Both the position numbers and the translations under genes were made by a program. Below, piece by piece: positions 1 to 6,231 of a DNA stretch of 7,682 bases. The notes beneath the pieces were generated by a model that saw only the letters and a program-made list of their open reading frames with translations, ran no database searches and was not told the origin of the DNA. The first letter of the stretch is position 1. Each line of letters starts with the position of its first letter. The DNA is from an uncultured Clostridia bacterium (lineage in GTDB: Bacteria > Bacillota_A > Clostridia > TANB77 > CAG-508): the NCBI GenBank assembly GCA_948852375.1, contig CAQOYX010000033.1:1-7682 (forward strand). The letters run 5' to 3'.

Positions 1-36
1 TCGGTATTTGCAAATATTAATTTTTTCTTATTGGAC

Positions 37-65
37 TTGCTACTTTTTGTATTTTAGTGTAATAT
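37..65 (+). promoter_or_regulatory. Probable SigA promoter of glmS
   Basis: A -35-like TTGCTA (37-42) and a -10-like TAATAT (60-65) are separated by exactly 17 bases. Transcription would start near 72, about 40 bases before the ribozyme cleavage site, so the whole ribozyme would be transcribed. The region is very AT-rich, and an alternative -35, TTGGAC at 31-36, lies close by, so the exact hexamers are uncertain. Confidence 0.45.
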
Positions 66-103
66 ATTATTATTATGAAAGTTTATGTAAAAATTTTATT
101 CTA

Positions 104-251
104 AATTAAAGCGCCTGGACAATTAATATATTGTTGACGAGGATGGAACTTATCGAAATATTCGGCGGATGGTTCTATGGCATGTTACTGTCATTAATTG
201 CTAGCAAAAAAAAATAGTGATATTTTAACAAATCTAGCTACTTAAGTAACT
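104..251 (+). ncRNA. glmS ribozyme (glucosamine-6-phosphate-activated self-cleaving riboswitch)
   Basis: This RNA binds glucosamine-6-phosphate and cleaves its own mRNA, so that the product of GlmS lowers glmS expression. The core matches the family as I remember it from Bacillus. The cleavage site is A110/G111, followed by GCGCC, then a P1-like hairpin (ACAAT at 119-123 with a downstream ATTGT), then GACGAGGATGG, TTATCGAA, TTCGGCGGAT. The internal stem GGAAC/GGTTC replaces the GGAGG/CCTCC of Bacillus, a compensated change that supports a functional fold. Downstream, GTTACT (184-189) can pair with AGTAAC (245-250), and inside it GCTAG (200-204) with CTAGC (234-238), forming the accessory P3/P4 region. 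It lies directly upstream of glmS, its usual place. The outer limits are approximate. Confidence 0.95.
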
Positions 252-294
252 TTTACATACTTTCTAAATTTTATATTTTTAGGAGGTTTATTTT

Positions 295-2137
295 ATGTGC
301 GGAATTGTAGGATATATAGGAACAAAAAAAGCATGTCCTATATTAATTAATGGGCTTTTAAAATTAGAATATAGGGGGTATGATTCAAGCGGTATTTCTA
401 CCATGGAAAATGGGTATATTTCTAATATGAAAGACAAAGGAAGAGTAAAAAATTTATATAATTTAGAAGGAATTAATGATTTAACAGGTACTATGCGGTA
501 TTGCTCATACAAGATGGGCAACACATGGTGTACCTTGCAAAGAAAATTCTCATCCTCATATGGATAACTCTAATACTTTTAGTGTTGTTCATAATGGTAT
601 TATAGAGAATTACCAAGAACTAAGAACACTTTTAGAAGCTAATGGTTATATTTTTAAATCTACTACTGATACAGAAACTATACCAAATTTAATTCATTTT
701 TATTATACACAAGATATAAATAAAGATGAAAAAAGTTTTTTAAGAGCAGTATCAAAAGCATGTAAAGACTTAAAAGGAAGTTATGCAATAGAAGTACTTT
801 GTAAAGCTTATCCAGATGTATTGGTAATTGCAAGAAAAGATAGTCCTTTAGTTATAGGAGTCGGCGATAATGAAAACTATATAGCATCAGATATACCAGC
901 TATTCTTAGCTACACTAAAAGATTTTATTTACTAGATGACGGTGACATTGTAGAAGTATATAAGGATAAAATTAATTTTTATGACATCAATTTAGAAAAA
1001 CTAAATAAAGAAATTCAAAATATTGAATGGGATGCTACATCTTCTGAAAAAGATGGTTATCCAGATTATATGTTAAAGGAAATATATGAACAACCTCGCT
1101 CTATACGAGAAACAATTGGAGCAAGATTAAAAGCAAATGGAGAAATTAATTTTAGTGATATTAATTTTGATAAGGAATATCTAAAAACTGTAAATAAAAT
1201 ATATTTAGTTGCTTGTGGTACTGCAATGTATGCAGGTTCAGCAATTAAACCATTACTAGAAAGATTATGTAGAATTCCAGTTACAGTTGATATTGCATCT
1301 GAATTTAGGTACCACAAACCTTTAATTGATGATAAAACTTTATGTATTTATATTAGCCAATCTGGAGAAACAGCAGACACGATTGCAGCTTTAAAGCTTT
1401 CAAAAACACTTGGTGCAAAAACAATTGCAATTTCAAATGTAATTGGAAGTTCTATTACAAGGGAAGCCGATTATACACTTTATACACATGCAGGGCCAGA
1501 AATTGCTGTAGCATCAACTAAAGCATATACTTCTCAAGTAACATTACTTGCACTACTTGCATTACATTTTGCAGAAATTTTAAATGTTAGTGATAAAAAA
1601 TTAATAGAAAATATAAAAAGCGAAATTTTACTATTACCTGGGAAAATACAAAACATTTTAGACGATGTAACTTCTATTCAAAATTTTGCAAAAAAAGTTT
1701 ACAAAGAAAAAGATATATTCTTTTTAGGAAGAGGTAATGACTATACAGTAACAATGGAGGCTTCATTAAAGCTAAAGGAAATATCATATATACATTCAGA
1801 AGCATATGCAGCAGGTGAATTAAAGCATGGACCTATTGCGTTAATTGAAAATGGAATTACAGTAGTAGGAATTATAACAGACCCAGATTTAGTAGGAAAA
1901 TCTGTTAGCAATATACAAGAAGTAATAACTCGTGGAGCTAAAACTTTAATTATAACAAATCAAGATTTAAAACAAGCAAATTATGATGAAGTAATAAATA
2001 TACCAAAAACACATCCACTAATTTCCCCAATTTTATCTATAATACCATTACAATTATTTGCGTATTACATTTCAAAAGAAAAAGGGTTAGATGTAGATAA
2101 ACCAAGAAACCTTGCAAAATCTGTTACTGTGGAATAG
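295..2137 (+). CDS. glmS: Glutamine--fructose-6-phosphate aminotransferase (isomerizing), interrupted by a one-base frameshift
   Basis: GlmS makes glucosamine-6-phosphate from fructose-6-phosphate and glutamine, the first step towards UDP-GlcNAc for peptidoglycan, in the cytoplasm. The start follows AGGAGG with 8 bases between and exposes the catalytic Cys2 of the N-terminal glutaminase (MCGIVGYIG). The reading frame runs 295-495, then shifts: one surplus base (C496) separates it from frame 497-2137. Removing it restores GT-M-GIAHTRWATHGVP and then HNGIIENY, which are family motifs. The joined protein is about 613 residues, normal for GlmS. Two SIS (sugar isomerase) domains follow, with VACGTAMYAG and SQSGETADT in the first and SEAYAAGELKHGP in the second, and the tail DVDKPRNLAKSVTVE is canonical. 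As read, the shifted first frame stops at 567, and an ATG at 560 could start only a protein lacking the glutaminase catalytic cysteine. GlmS is normally essential, so I favour a sequence error over a true pseudogene. Confidence 0.93.
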
Positions 2138-2168
2138 GAAGATATTTTATAAAATTAGTTAAAATGGC

Positions 2169-2184
2169 GTATATCGCTATATAC
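2169..2184 (+). other. Small hairpin downstream of glmS
   Basis: GTATAT (2169-2174) and ATATAC (2179-2184) form a 6-bp stem with a CGCT loop, between the glmS stop and the terminator. It has no T-run and may be incidental or an mRNA 3' end structure. Confidence 0.3.
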
Positions 2185-2187
2185 TGT

Positions 2188-2220
2188 AAAAGGAATACCC
2201 CATATTAGGTATTCCTTTTT
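2188..2220. terminator. Bidirectional rho-independent terminator
   Basis: GGAATACC (2192-2199) pairs with GGTATTCC (2208-2215) around an 8-base loop. The stem is extended by AAAA on the left and TTTT on the right, giving T-runs on both strands. It sits between convergent glmS and the small minus-strand gene at 2292-2615, and can end both transcripts. Confidence 0.9.
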
Positions 2221-2221
2221 A

Positions 2222-2661
2222 TGTGTGTAACAAATGCATTATTTCAGATATTTTTTTGATTATGACTTTGATTGCTTGGCTTTCTTATATATTACTCTTT
2301 GGAAGCTTCTTTTTTAGATCTTATTACCGCATCCAAAATCTCTATCACTTCTACTGGTGTATCATCCCTATAAATATAGTTATAACCACATTGACCCCAA
2401 TCATAAACAAAATCTCCATAACTATCAATACTAAAATCCTCGGCAGTATAAACAGCAACTTTTCCATCAGCATTTATTGCAACCGCCTTAAATGTATCTG
2501 CCGTTGGCGTATTACCGCTACATATCGGTTGCATTACAGAGTTACCAATGAGATATACATCTTTATATTGTTCCAGCTGTTTGGGTGTTAAAACTTCTTC
2601 TAGCTCTTTCATCATTTTGTCTCCTTTACAAGATAAAATTATTTATTCCTTGTTACACACA
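2222..2661. repeat. Perfect 12-bp inverted repeat bracketing the small gene
   Basis: TGTGTGTAACAA at 2222-2233 recurs as its exact reverse complement TTGTTACACACA at 2650-2661. The two copies enclose a 440-bp unit containing only the unrecognised minus-strand gene. I see no obvious target-site duplication beside the repeats and no transposase inside, so mobility is only a possibility. Confidence 0.5.
2292..2615 (-). CDS. Hypothetical protein, 107 residues
   Basis: I do not recognise this family. The start is supported by an AGGAG Shine-Dalgarno. There are two adjacent ATG codons (2615 and 2612), the second being 8 bases from the AGGAG, so the true length is 107 or 106. The predicted product is soluble and acidic, with no signal peptide or membrane segment. 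It has a charged N-terminal helix (KELEEVLTPKQLEQYK), a probable beta-rich middle with AVAINADGKVAVY, an aromatic stretch with DWGQCGYNY, and a C-terminal helix ending in a charged tail. The two cysteines are not arranged as an obvious metal site. By eye the gene has more G and C than its neighbours, and it lies inside a 12-bp inverted repeat, which hints at recent acquisition. It ends towards the terminator shared with glmS. Confidence 0.75.
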   Translation of the reverse strand: MMKELEEVLTPKQLEQYKDVYLIGNSVMQPICSGNTPTADTFKAVAINADGKVAVYTAEDFSIDSYGDFVYDWGQCGYNYIYRDDTPVEVIEILDAVIRSKKEASKE

Positions 2662-2723
2662 GGTATAGTCCAAAACTGCAACTATATTAATTAATATATA
2701 TCATTATCCGTTTTTTGTCAATA

Positions 2724-2749
2724 TTTATGTAATTATTTTATGTAATTAT
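2724..2749. repeat. Tandem 13-bp direct repeat over the bofA stop codon
   Basis: TTTATGTAATTAT occurs twice with no spacer (2724-2736 and 2737-2749). The second copy contains the TAA stop (2746-2748, read leftward) of the bofA-like gene. It looks like a slippage duplication. The rest of 2616-2745 holds no gene that I can support. Confidence 0.8.
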
Positions 2750-3009
2750 CCAATAAATATTTTCAATATTATAAGTAATATTGCCCCTGGTATTCCTAGT
2801 ATTCCTATAAATATTGCTGTTATATAATTTAATCCAATGTGGAATGCAAATAGTCCTCCTATTAAATTTATTAGATATATTATTAAACCACCTAATATGG
2901 AATTTAAAACTAATTTTAAGACACTTTTTATTGGTAGTATAAATATTCGTCCAAATAAGAAAAGAAAACAAATACATGCTATATAAATAATTAAAGTATT
3001 ATCCTCCAA
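2746..3009 (-). CDS. bofA: BofA-like inhibitor of pro-SigmaK processing
   Basis: In Bacillus, BofA is a mother-cell-derived protein of the outer forespore membrane that holds the SpoIVFB protease inactive until a forespore signal arrives. This product is about 87 residues and almost wholly hydrophobic, with two or three membrane segments. It carries the family pattern of a conserved basic/proline segment (LPIKSVLKLVLNSILGG) followed by glycine-rich membrane stretches (NLIGGLFAFHIGLN and GILGIPGAILLIIL). Length and pattern fit the BofA family, and a yaaL-like gene lies just upstream, as in Bacillus. Start choice: a GTG at 3018 gives 90 residues, but the sequence GAGGTGAT (3014-3021) is an excellent Shine-Dalgarno 8 bases from TTG 3009, and translation from that TTG gives MEDNTLIIYI, so I prefer it. 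Whether this organism has the SigmaK checkpoint cannot be seen here. Confidence 0.8.
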   Translation of the reverse strand: MEDNTLIIYIACICFLFLFGRIFILPIKSVLKLVLNSILGGLIIYLINLIGGLFAFHIGLNYITAIFIGILGIPGAILLIILKIFIG

Positions 3010-3013
3010 ATAT

Positions 3014-3021
3014 ATCACCTC
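3014..3021 (-). promoter_or_regulatory. Ribosome binding site that favours the TTG start of bofA
   Basis: On the minus strand this reads GAGGTGAT, matching eight consecutive bases of the ideal anti-16S complement. GAGG ends 8 bases before TTG 3009, whereas the upstream GTG 3018 overlaps this site and has only a short AAAGGA four bases away. Confidence 0.6.
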
Positions 3022-3111
3022 GTCCTTTTTTACATAGTATGATATAACTTGGACAATTATTCTTATTTTTTATTTATAATAAAATTTGCTTCCATATATT
3101 TATATATTATT

Positions 3112-3405
3112 TTATACTGCACTTGTATCCTCAAAATATTTATTTTTTCGAATCTCTATTTGCTTTATCATATCAATTATTATTTTATTTTTCTTTGCTT
3201 TTTTCAATAAGTAATTTAACTTTGATTGGTTTGCTTTTATTTGATATAAATAATAATCTATTAACTCTCCTTCTGCAAACTCATAGTTTCTATTTGCATT
3301 GTCTAATTCTGCTTTTGTCTTTATTATACTTTTTATTAACTCAACATTTAACTCTTCTTCTGTCTTTTCCACTAATTTAGGTTCTTTTACATATTCTTCA
3401 TACAT
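3112..3405 (-). CDS. yaaL: YaaL/DUF2508 family protein
   Basis: This is a small (97 residues), highly charged, soluble and probably all-helical protein of unknown molecular function. The family lies next to bofA in Bacillus and many Clostridia, and the same order is seen here: bofA follows 94 bases downstream on the same strand. Visible features are an N-terminal acidic/basic segment, a central region with the family-like pattern ELDNANRNYEFAEGELIDYYLYQIKANQ, broken here as LDNANRNYEFAE then ELIDYYLYQIKA, and a lysine-rich helix (YLLKKAKKNK). The ATG at 3405 follows an AGAAGG about 9 bases away. A TATAAT-like box lies at 3445-3450 on this strand, but I cannot pair it with a convincing -35. 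The assignment rests on context, length and sequence character. Confidence 0.72.
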   Translation of the reverse strand: MYEEYVKEPKLVEKTEEELNVELIKSIIKTKAELDNANRNYEFAEGELIDYYLYQIKANQSKLNYLLKKAKKNKIIIDMIKQIEIRKNKYFEDTSAV

Positions 3406-3504
3406 ATAGGCAAGCCTTCTCCTTTTTTACTAAAGTATAGTATTATTATACTCTTTGCTTGAAACTTTATTCATAAAAAAGATATTTTAAAAACATAAAA
3501 ATAC

Positions 3505-3551
3505 CCCCTTAAAGTATACACCTCTTTTTTATTAGTGTCTACTTTAAGGGG
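3505..3551 (-). terminator. Rho-independent terminator after the exchanger gene
   Basis: CCCCTTAAAGTATACAC (3505-3521) pairs with GTGTCTACTTTAAGGGG (3535-3551), 16 of 17 pairs, around a 13-base loop. Read leftward the stem is followed by GTATTTTTATGTTTTT. It begins 24 bases past the stop of the cation exchanger and would close the leftward transcript before yaaL-bofA. The plus strand has no T-run directly after the stem, so it is most likely one-directional. Confidence 0.85.
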
Positions 3552-3575
3552 TAGAGTTTAAACATACAATCCCTT

Positions 3576-4421
3576 TTAATAAAAAATTACATATATTATA
3601 ATTCCAAAACTTTGTATGAAAAACAAATTTAACACATTAGATGTTAAGAGATTACTTGTTGCTTCTACTACTCCTAAATTACTATTATCATTTTTATGAT
3701 GTTTTTGTGCTTCAAAAAAAGTAATTAGTTCTGGTAGGCTTGTAATAAAGCCTAAACAAATACCTATGATAAATTGTGGTATGTTAAATTGTAAACATAA
3801 ATTTTCTAGTGTTCCACTTAATAAATTTCCCACTATAAATAGTGCTATACTTGTTAATATAAGATAAAATAAATATTTTATAGTAACTTCCCTTTTTCCT
3901 TTTATAAATCTACTTTCTTTATTAATTATATCTTCTTCTTGCTTTTCTTCTTTTCGTAAATATAGTTTATGTGTATTTGCATTTATATAATAAAAAAGTG
4001 CAAATAATAATATAAATATTGGAACAATTTGTAAACTTACTTCCATATTGAATATTAACATTAAACACGGAATAATTATTGTAATTACTACCATAAAAAT
4101 ATCTATTTTCAATGCCTTATTTTTTAATGCTTTTGTATTCTTATTTAAAAATATTGCAAACAAATATTGTACAAAATTAATTATATTTGAACTTAAAATA
4201 TTATAAATACTAGTTCCAACAAGCCCTGCAAAACTTGCAAAGGCAACACTTAAAAATTCTGGCATAGAAGTTGCTATTCCTGCAATATTACCAACTGTTT
4301 TTGCCTTCAAATTCAAACTTTCAGCAAATTTTCTTAATAAATTCACCAAAACATACTTAGATATTAGCACAATCATCAATGCATACAACACAAATTCAAT
4401 TATCTCAAAAAACAACTTCAC
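3576..4421 (-). CDS. Calcium/sodium:proton antiporter-like membrane protein (CaCA superfamily, Na_Ca_ex repeats)
   Basis: This is an integral membrane cation exchanger, probably moving Ca2+ or Na+ against protons or sodium. Its 281 residues hold two inverted alpha-repeats of the Na/Ca exchanger family. The first is GIATSMPEFLSV with Glu55, followed by NILSSNIINF; the second is GFITSLPELITF with Glu231, followed by ATSNLLTSNVLNLFF. The two TSxPE glutamates are the ion-binding residues known in this family. About ten hydrophobic segments are visible, split by a charged cytoplasmic loop (residues about 151-180, rich in Lys and Glu). GTG start, preceded by AGGAGG with a 6-base gap. It lies downstream of sigG on the same strand, separated by 203 bases that contain an RNA-like hairpin, and is closed by a strong terminator. 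A link to calcium handling during spore formation is attractive but is inference from position only. Ion specificity cannot be read from the sequence. Confidence 0.85.
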   Translation of the reverse strand: MKLFFEIIEFVLYALMIVLISKYVLVNLLRKFAESLNLKAKTVGNIAGIATSMPEFLSVAFASFAGLVGTSIYNILSSNIINFVQYLFAIFLNKNTKALKNKALKIDIFMVVITIIIPCLMLIFNMEVSLQIVPIFILLFALFYYINANTHKLYLRKEEKQEEDIINKESRFIKGKREVTIKYLFYLILTSIALFIVGNLLSGTLENLCLQFNIPQFIIGICLGFITSLPELITFFEAQKHHKNDNSNLGVVEATSNLLTSNVLNLFFIQSFGIIIYVIFY

Positions 4422-4489
4422 ACACGACCTCCTACATTTACATTCAAATTTATTAATTCATCTATCTTAATCCTCAAACCAGCGTGAAA

Positions 4490-4594
4490 GAAATAATATA
4501 TTTTATTTTCGAAATGTAGACCCGACAGCCCAGTAGGAAAGGGAATACCCGTGAGCTTGGAAGGCGAAATGAAGAAAACAAAATATATTACTTC
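4490..4594 (-). ncRNA. Candidate structured RNA of unknown class between sigG and the exchanger gene
   Basis: Two 21-base arms, 4574-4594 and 4490-4510, pair over their whole length when read on the minus strand, with two G-U wobbles (4591 with 4493, 4579 with 4505). On the plus strand those two positions are A-C mismatches, so the structure favours a leftward transcript. The 63-base interior is clearly richer in G and C than its surroundings and holds further pairing: a GGG-TATT-CCC hairpin (4540-4549) and AGCTC with GGGCT. A heptamer CGAAATG (+ strand) occurs on both sides of the interior (4510-4516 and 4565-4571). It is not followed by a convincing T-run, so it is not a simple terminator. 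I compared it from memory with common riboswitches, SRP RNA, 6S RNA and small ribozymes and found no match. It could be a 5' leader of the exchanger gene, a processed sRNA, or a small non-autonomous element. Confidence 0.45.
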
Positions 4595-4624
4595 CTAGAA
4601 GCGAACTGCAAAATCCCAAAACCA

Positions 4625-5398
4625 TTACTTATAAAGCTTTTTAATCCTATAAATAGCGTCCTTCTCAAGCCTAGAAACCTGAGCTTGACTTATTCCAATC
4701 TCATTTGCAACCTCATTTTGCGTTCTACCATCAAAAAATCTTTTAGTAATAATCATCTTTTCCCTATCATTCAATTTTTTCATAGCCTGCTGTATTGTCA
4801 TATTATCCGCCCATTTTTCATCTGTATTCTTACTATCCTTAACCTGATCCATAATATAAATACTATCTGCACCATCATTATATACTGGTTCTTGCAAAGA
4901 AAGTGGATCCTGTATTGCTTCGAAACTAAGCACAATTTCTTCTTGTGGAACTCCCATTTCTTGTGCAATTTGCGCAATAGTTGGTTCTTTATTTAATTCT
5001 TTTGTAAGCTTTTCCCTCGCTTGTAATGCCCTATATGCTAAGTCCCTTACAGAACGACTAACACGTATTGGATTATTGTCCCTTAAATATCTTCTAATTT
5101 CACCAATAATCATAGGCACAGCATATGTTGAAAATTGTACATTAAGAGATAAATCAAAATTATCTATTGCTTTAATAAGTCCTACACACCCAACTTGAAA
5201 CAAATCATCCATACTTTCTGATCTATTTGCAAATTTTCCAAGTACACTAAGAACTAACCTTAAGTTTCCATTAATAAACCTCTCTCTTGCTTCTAAATCT
5301 CCTTTCTTTATCTTAATAAATAACTCTTCTTTTTCTTCATTTGATAATACAGGAAGTTTAGAAGTATCAACATTACTTATTTCAACTTTTCTTATCAC
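4625..5398 (-). CDS. sigG: RNA polymerase sporulation-specific sigma factor SigmaG
   Basis: SigmaG directs late forespore transcription after engulfment. The 257-residue product aligns with Bacillus SigmaG along its whole length: an N-terminal KVEISNVDTSKLPVLSNEE, which resembles the family-specific anti-sigma contact segment, region 2 with NGNLRLVLSV, DDLFQVGCVGL (residues about 64-74) and FSTYAVPMIIGEIRRYLRD, then region 3 with EPTIAQIAQEMGV, and region 4 with LNDREKMIITKRFFDGRTQ and the helix-turn-helix EIGISQAQVSRLEK (residues about 233-246). Start is GTG at 5398, 8 bases after AAGGAGG. It is 95 bases downstream of sigE, the standard arrangement, with its own SigF/SigG-type promoter in that gap, so it is probably expressed both by forespore sigma factors and by read-through from sigE. 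Confidence 0.97.
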   Translation of the reverse strand: MIRKVEISNVDTSKLPVLSNEEKEELFIKIKKGDLEARERFINGNLRLVLSVLGKFANRSESMDDLFQVGCVGLIKAIDNFDLSLNVQFSTYAVPMIIGEIRRYLRDNNPIRVSRSVRDLAYRALQAREKLTKELNKEPTIAQIAQEMGVPQEEIVLSFEAIQDPLSLQEPVYNDGADSIYIMDQVKDSKNTDEKWADNMTIQQAMKKLNDREKMIITKRFFDGRTQNEVANEIGISQAQVSRLEKDAIYRIKKLYK

Positions 5399-5434
5399 TA
5401 AAAAAGCCTCCTTTTACGAAATACTTATATTTAA

Positions 5435-5465
5435 AAGTATTTCCAAAAGAAAGCTTTGATATTCA
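5435..5465 (-). promoter_or_regulatory. SigmaF/SigmaG-type promoter of sigG
   Basis: Read leftward, TGAATA (5460-5465) is followed after 15 bases by GGAAATACTT (5435-5444). From established knowledge, SigmaF promoters use GYATA-like -35 and GGnnAnAnTR -10 elements, and SigmaG promoters use TGAATA-like -35 elements. The -10 here fits nine of ten specified or free positions of the SigmaF pattern. This matches the known logic of SigmaF first switching on sigG, followed by autoregulation. Confidence 0.7.
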
Positions 5466-5493
5466 TATTACTTATCGACCATGTTTGACAATA

Positions 5494-6231
5494 TTACCCC
5501 GTTTTGCTCATAATATCTTTTTTCATCTTCCCAATAATTTTTTTCTCTAACCTTGATATATAGCTTTGTGAAATTCCTAGCATATCTGCCACTTCTTTTT
5601 GTGTTTTTTCGTTTCCACTAATAAAACCAAAACGCAATTCCATAATATTTTTTTCTCTATTGTTTAGTTTTTGCATTGATGCCCTTAGTAATTTTTTATC
5701 TACTTCATCTTCAATGGCACGTGACGTTACATCTCCATCTGTTCCTAATATATCTGACAATAATAGTTCATTTCCGTCTCCATCTTGGTTTAATGGTTCA
5801 TCTATTGATATTTCGCCTTTTAATTTATTACTTCTTCTTAAATACATCAAAATTTCATTTTCTATACAACGTGAAGCATATGTTGCAAGCTTTATGTTTT
5901 TATCTGTATTAAAGGTATTAACTCCTTTCATTAATCCAATGGTTCCAATAGATATTAAATCTTCTATTCCTATTCCTGTATTTTCAAACTTTTTTGCTAT
6001 GTACACTACTAGCCTTAGATTTCTTTCAACTAAAGTTTTTCTTGCTTCATCATCTCCATTTGCAAGCTTATTTAATACATCTTCCTCTTCTTCTGGCTCA
6101 AGCGGTGGAGGTAAACTCCCACTACCTCCTATATAATATATTGGTAGTTCATAGATATCTTCTACATCTTTATTTATATATTTTACATAAATTGTATTAA
6201 TGCTAGATTTTAGCATTTGCAAAATATTCAT
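5494..6231 (-). CDS. sigE: RNA polymerase sporulation sigma factor SigmaE (pro-protein)
   Basis: SigmaE is the early mother-cell sigma factor, made as an inactive membrane-bound precursor and cut by SpoIIGA. The pro-segment is the first ~30 residues and is amphipathic and basic ([20 protein letters not shown]). The cleavage neighbourhood [14 protein letters not shown] is conserved. The sigma body shows [20 protein letters not shown], split as region 2.1, then [60 protein letters not shown] and, in region 4, [20 protein letters not shown]. Start: GTG at 6240 would give 248 residues, but the AGGTG (5' of the ATG at 6231) is too close to that GTG and 8 bases from the ATG, so I choose the ATG (245 residues). 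The gene overlaps the end of spoIIGA by 29 bases, implying translational coupling between protease and substrate. Confidence 0.96.
   Translation of the reverse strand: MNILQMLKSSINTIYVKYINKDVEDIYELPIYYIGGSGSLPPPLEPEEEEDVLNKLANGDDEARKTLVERNLRLVVYIAKKFENTGIGIEDLISIGTIGLMKGVNTFNTDKNIKLATYASRCIENEILMYLRRSNKLKGEISIDEPLNQDGDGNELLLSDILGTDGDVTSRAIEDEVDKKLLRASMQKLNNREKNIMELRFGFISGNEKTQKEVADMLGISQSYISRLEKKIIGKMKKDIMSKTG

Noticed and set aside
491..499. Programmed ribosomal frameshift in glmS
   Set aside because: There is no slippery heptamer or run at the site (ACTATGCGGTA), GlmS is not known to use frameshifting, and the same C-in-GGG lesion in spoIIGA points to a common error.
560..2137. The ATG at 560 as a real, separate start of a shortened GlmS
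   Set aside because: Conserved glutaminase residues continue upstream of 560 in the same frame as far as 497 and join to the N-terminal part. The ATG is an internal methionine in HPHMDNSNT, and no ribosome binding site precedes it.
2223..2591. Plus-strand membrane-like ORF opposite the hypothetical gene
   Set aside because: It starts inside the terminator/inverted-repeat region without a ribosome binding site. The minus-strand gene has a clear one and a more protein-like composition.
2738..2977. Second minus-strand ORF overlapping bofA
   Set aside because: It is an out-of-frame reading of bofA, rich in Asn, Thr and Arg, with no ribosome binding site.
3123..3380. Plus-strand leucine-rich ORF opposite yaaL
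   Set aside because: It mirrors the lysine- and glutamate-rich yaaL codons on the other strand and has no initiation signal. The hydrophobic look is an artefact of AT-rich antisense reading.
4510..4575. The same region as a known riboswitch, SRP RNA, 6S RNA or 23S rRNA fragment
   Set aside because: Short resemblances (for example GTAGACCCGA) are not supported by the rest of the conserved sequence or fold of those RNAs, as far as memory allows.
4490..4594. The sigG-exchanger hairpin as an ordinary terminator
   Set aside because: The stem is AT-rich and 21 bp long with a large G+C-rich interior, and the downstream sequence on the minus strand lacks a convincing T-run.
5660..6136. Long plus-strand ORFs opposite sigE
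   Set aside because: They are shadows of the sigE reading frame. Their translations are serine/leucine/phenylalanine-rich low-complexity products of the antisense strand, without ribosome binding sites.
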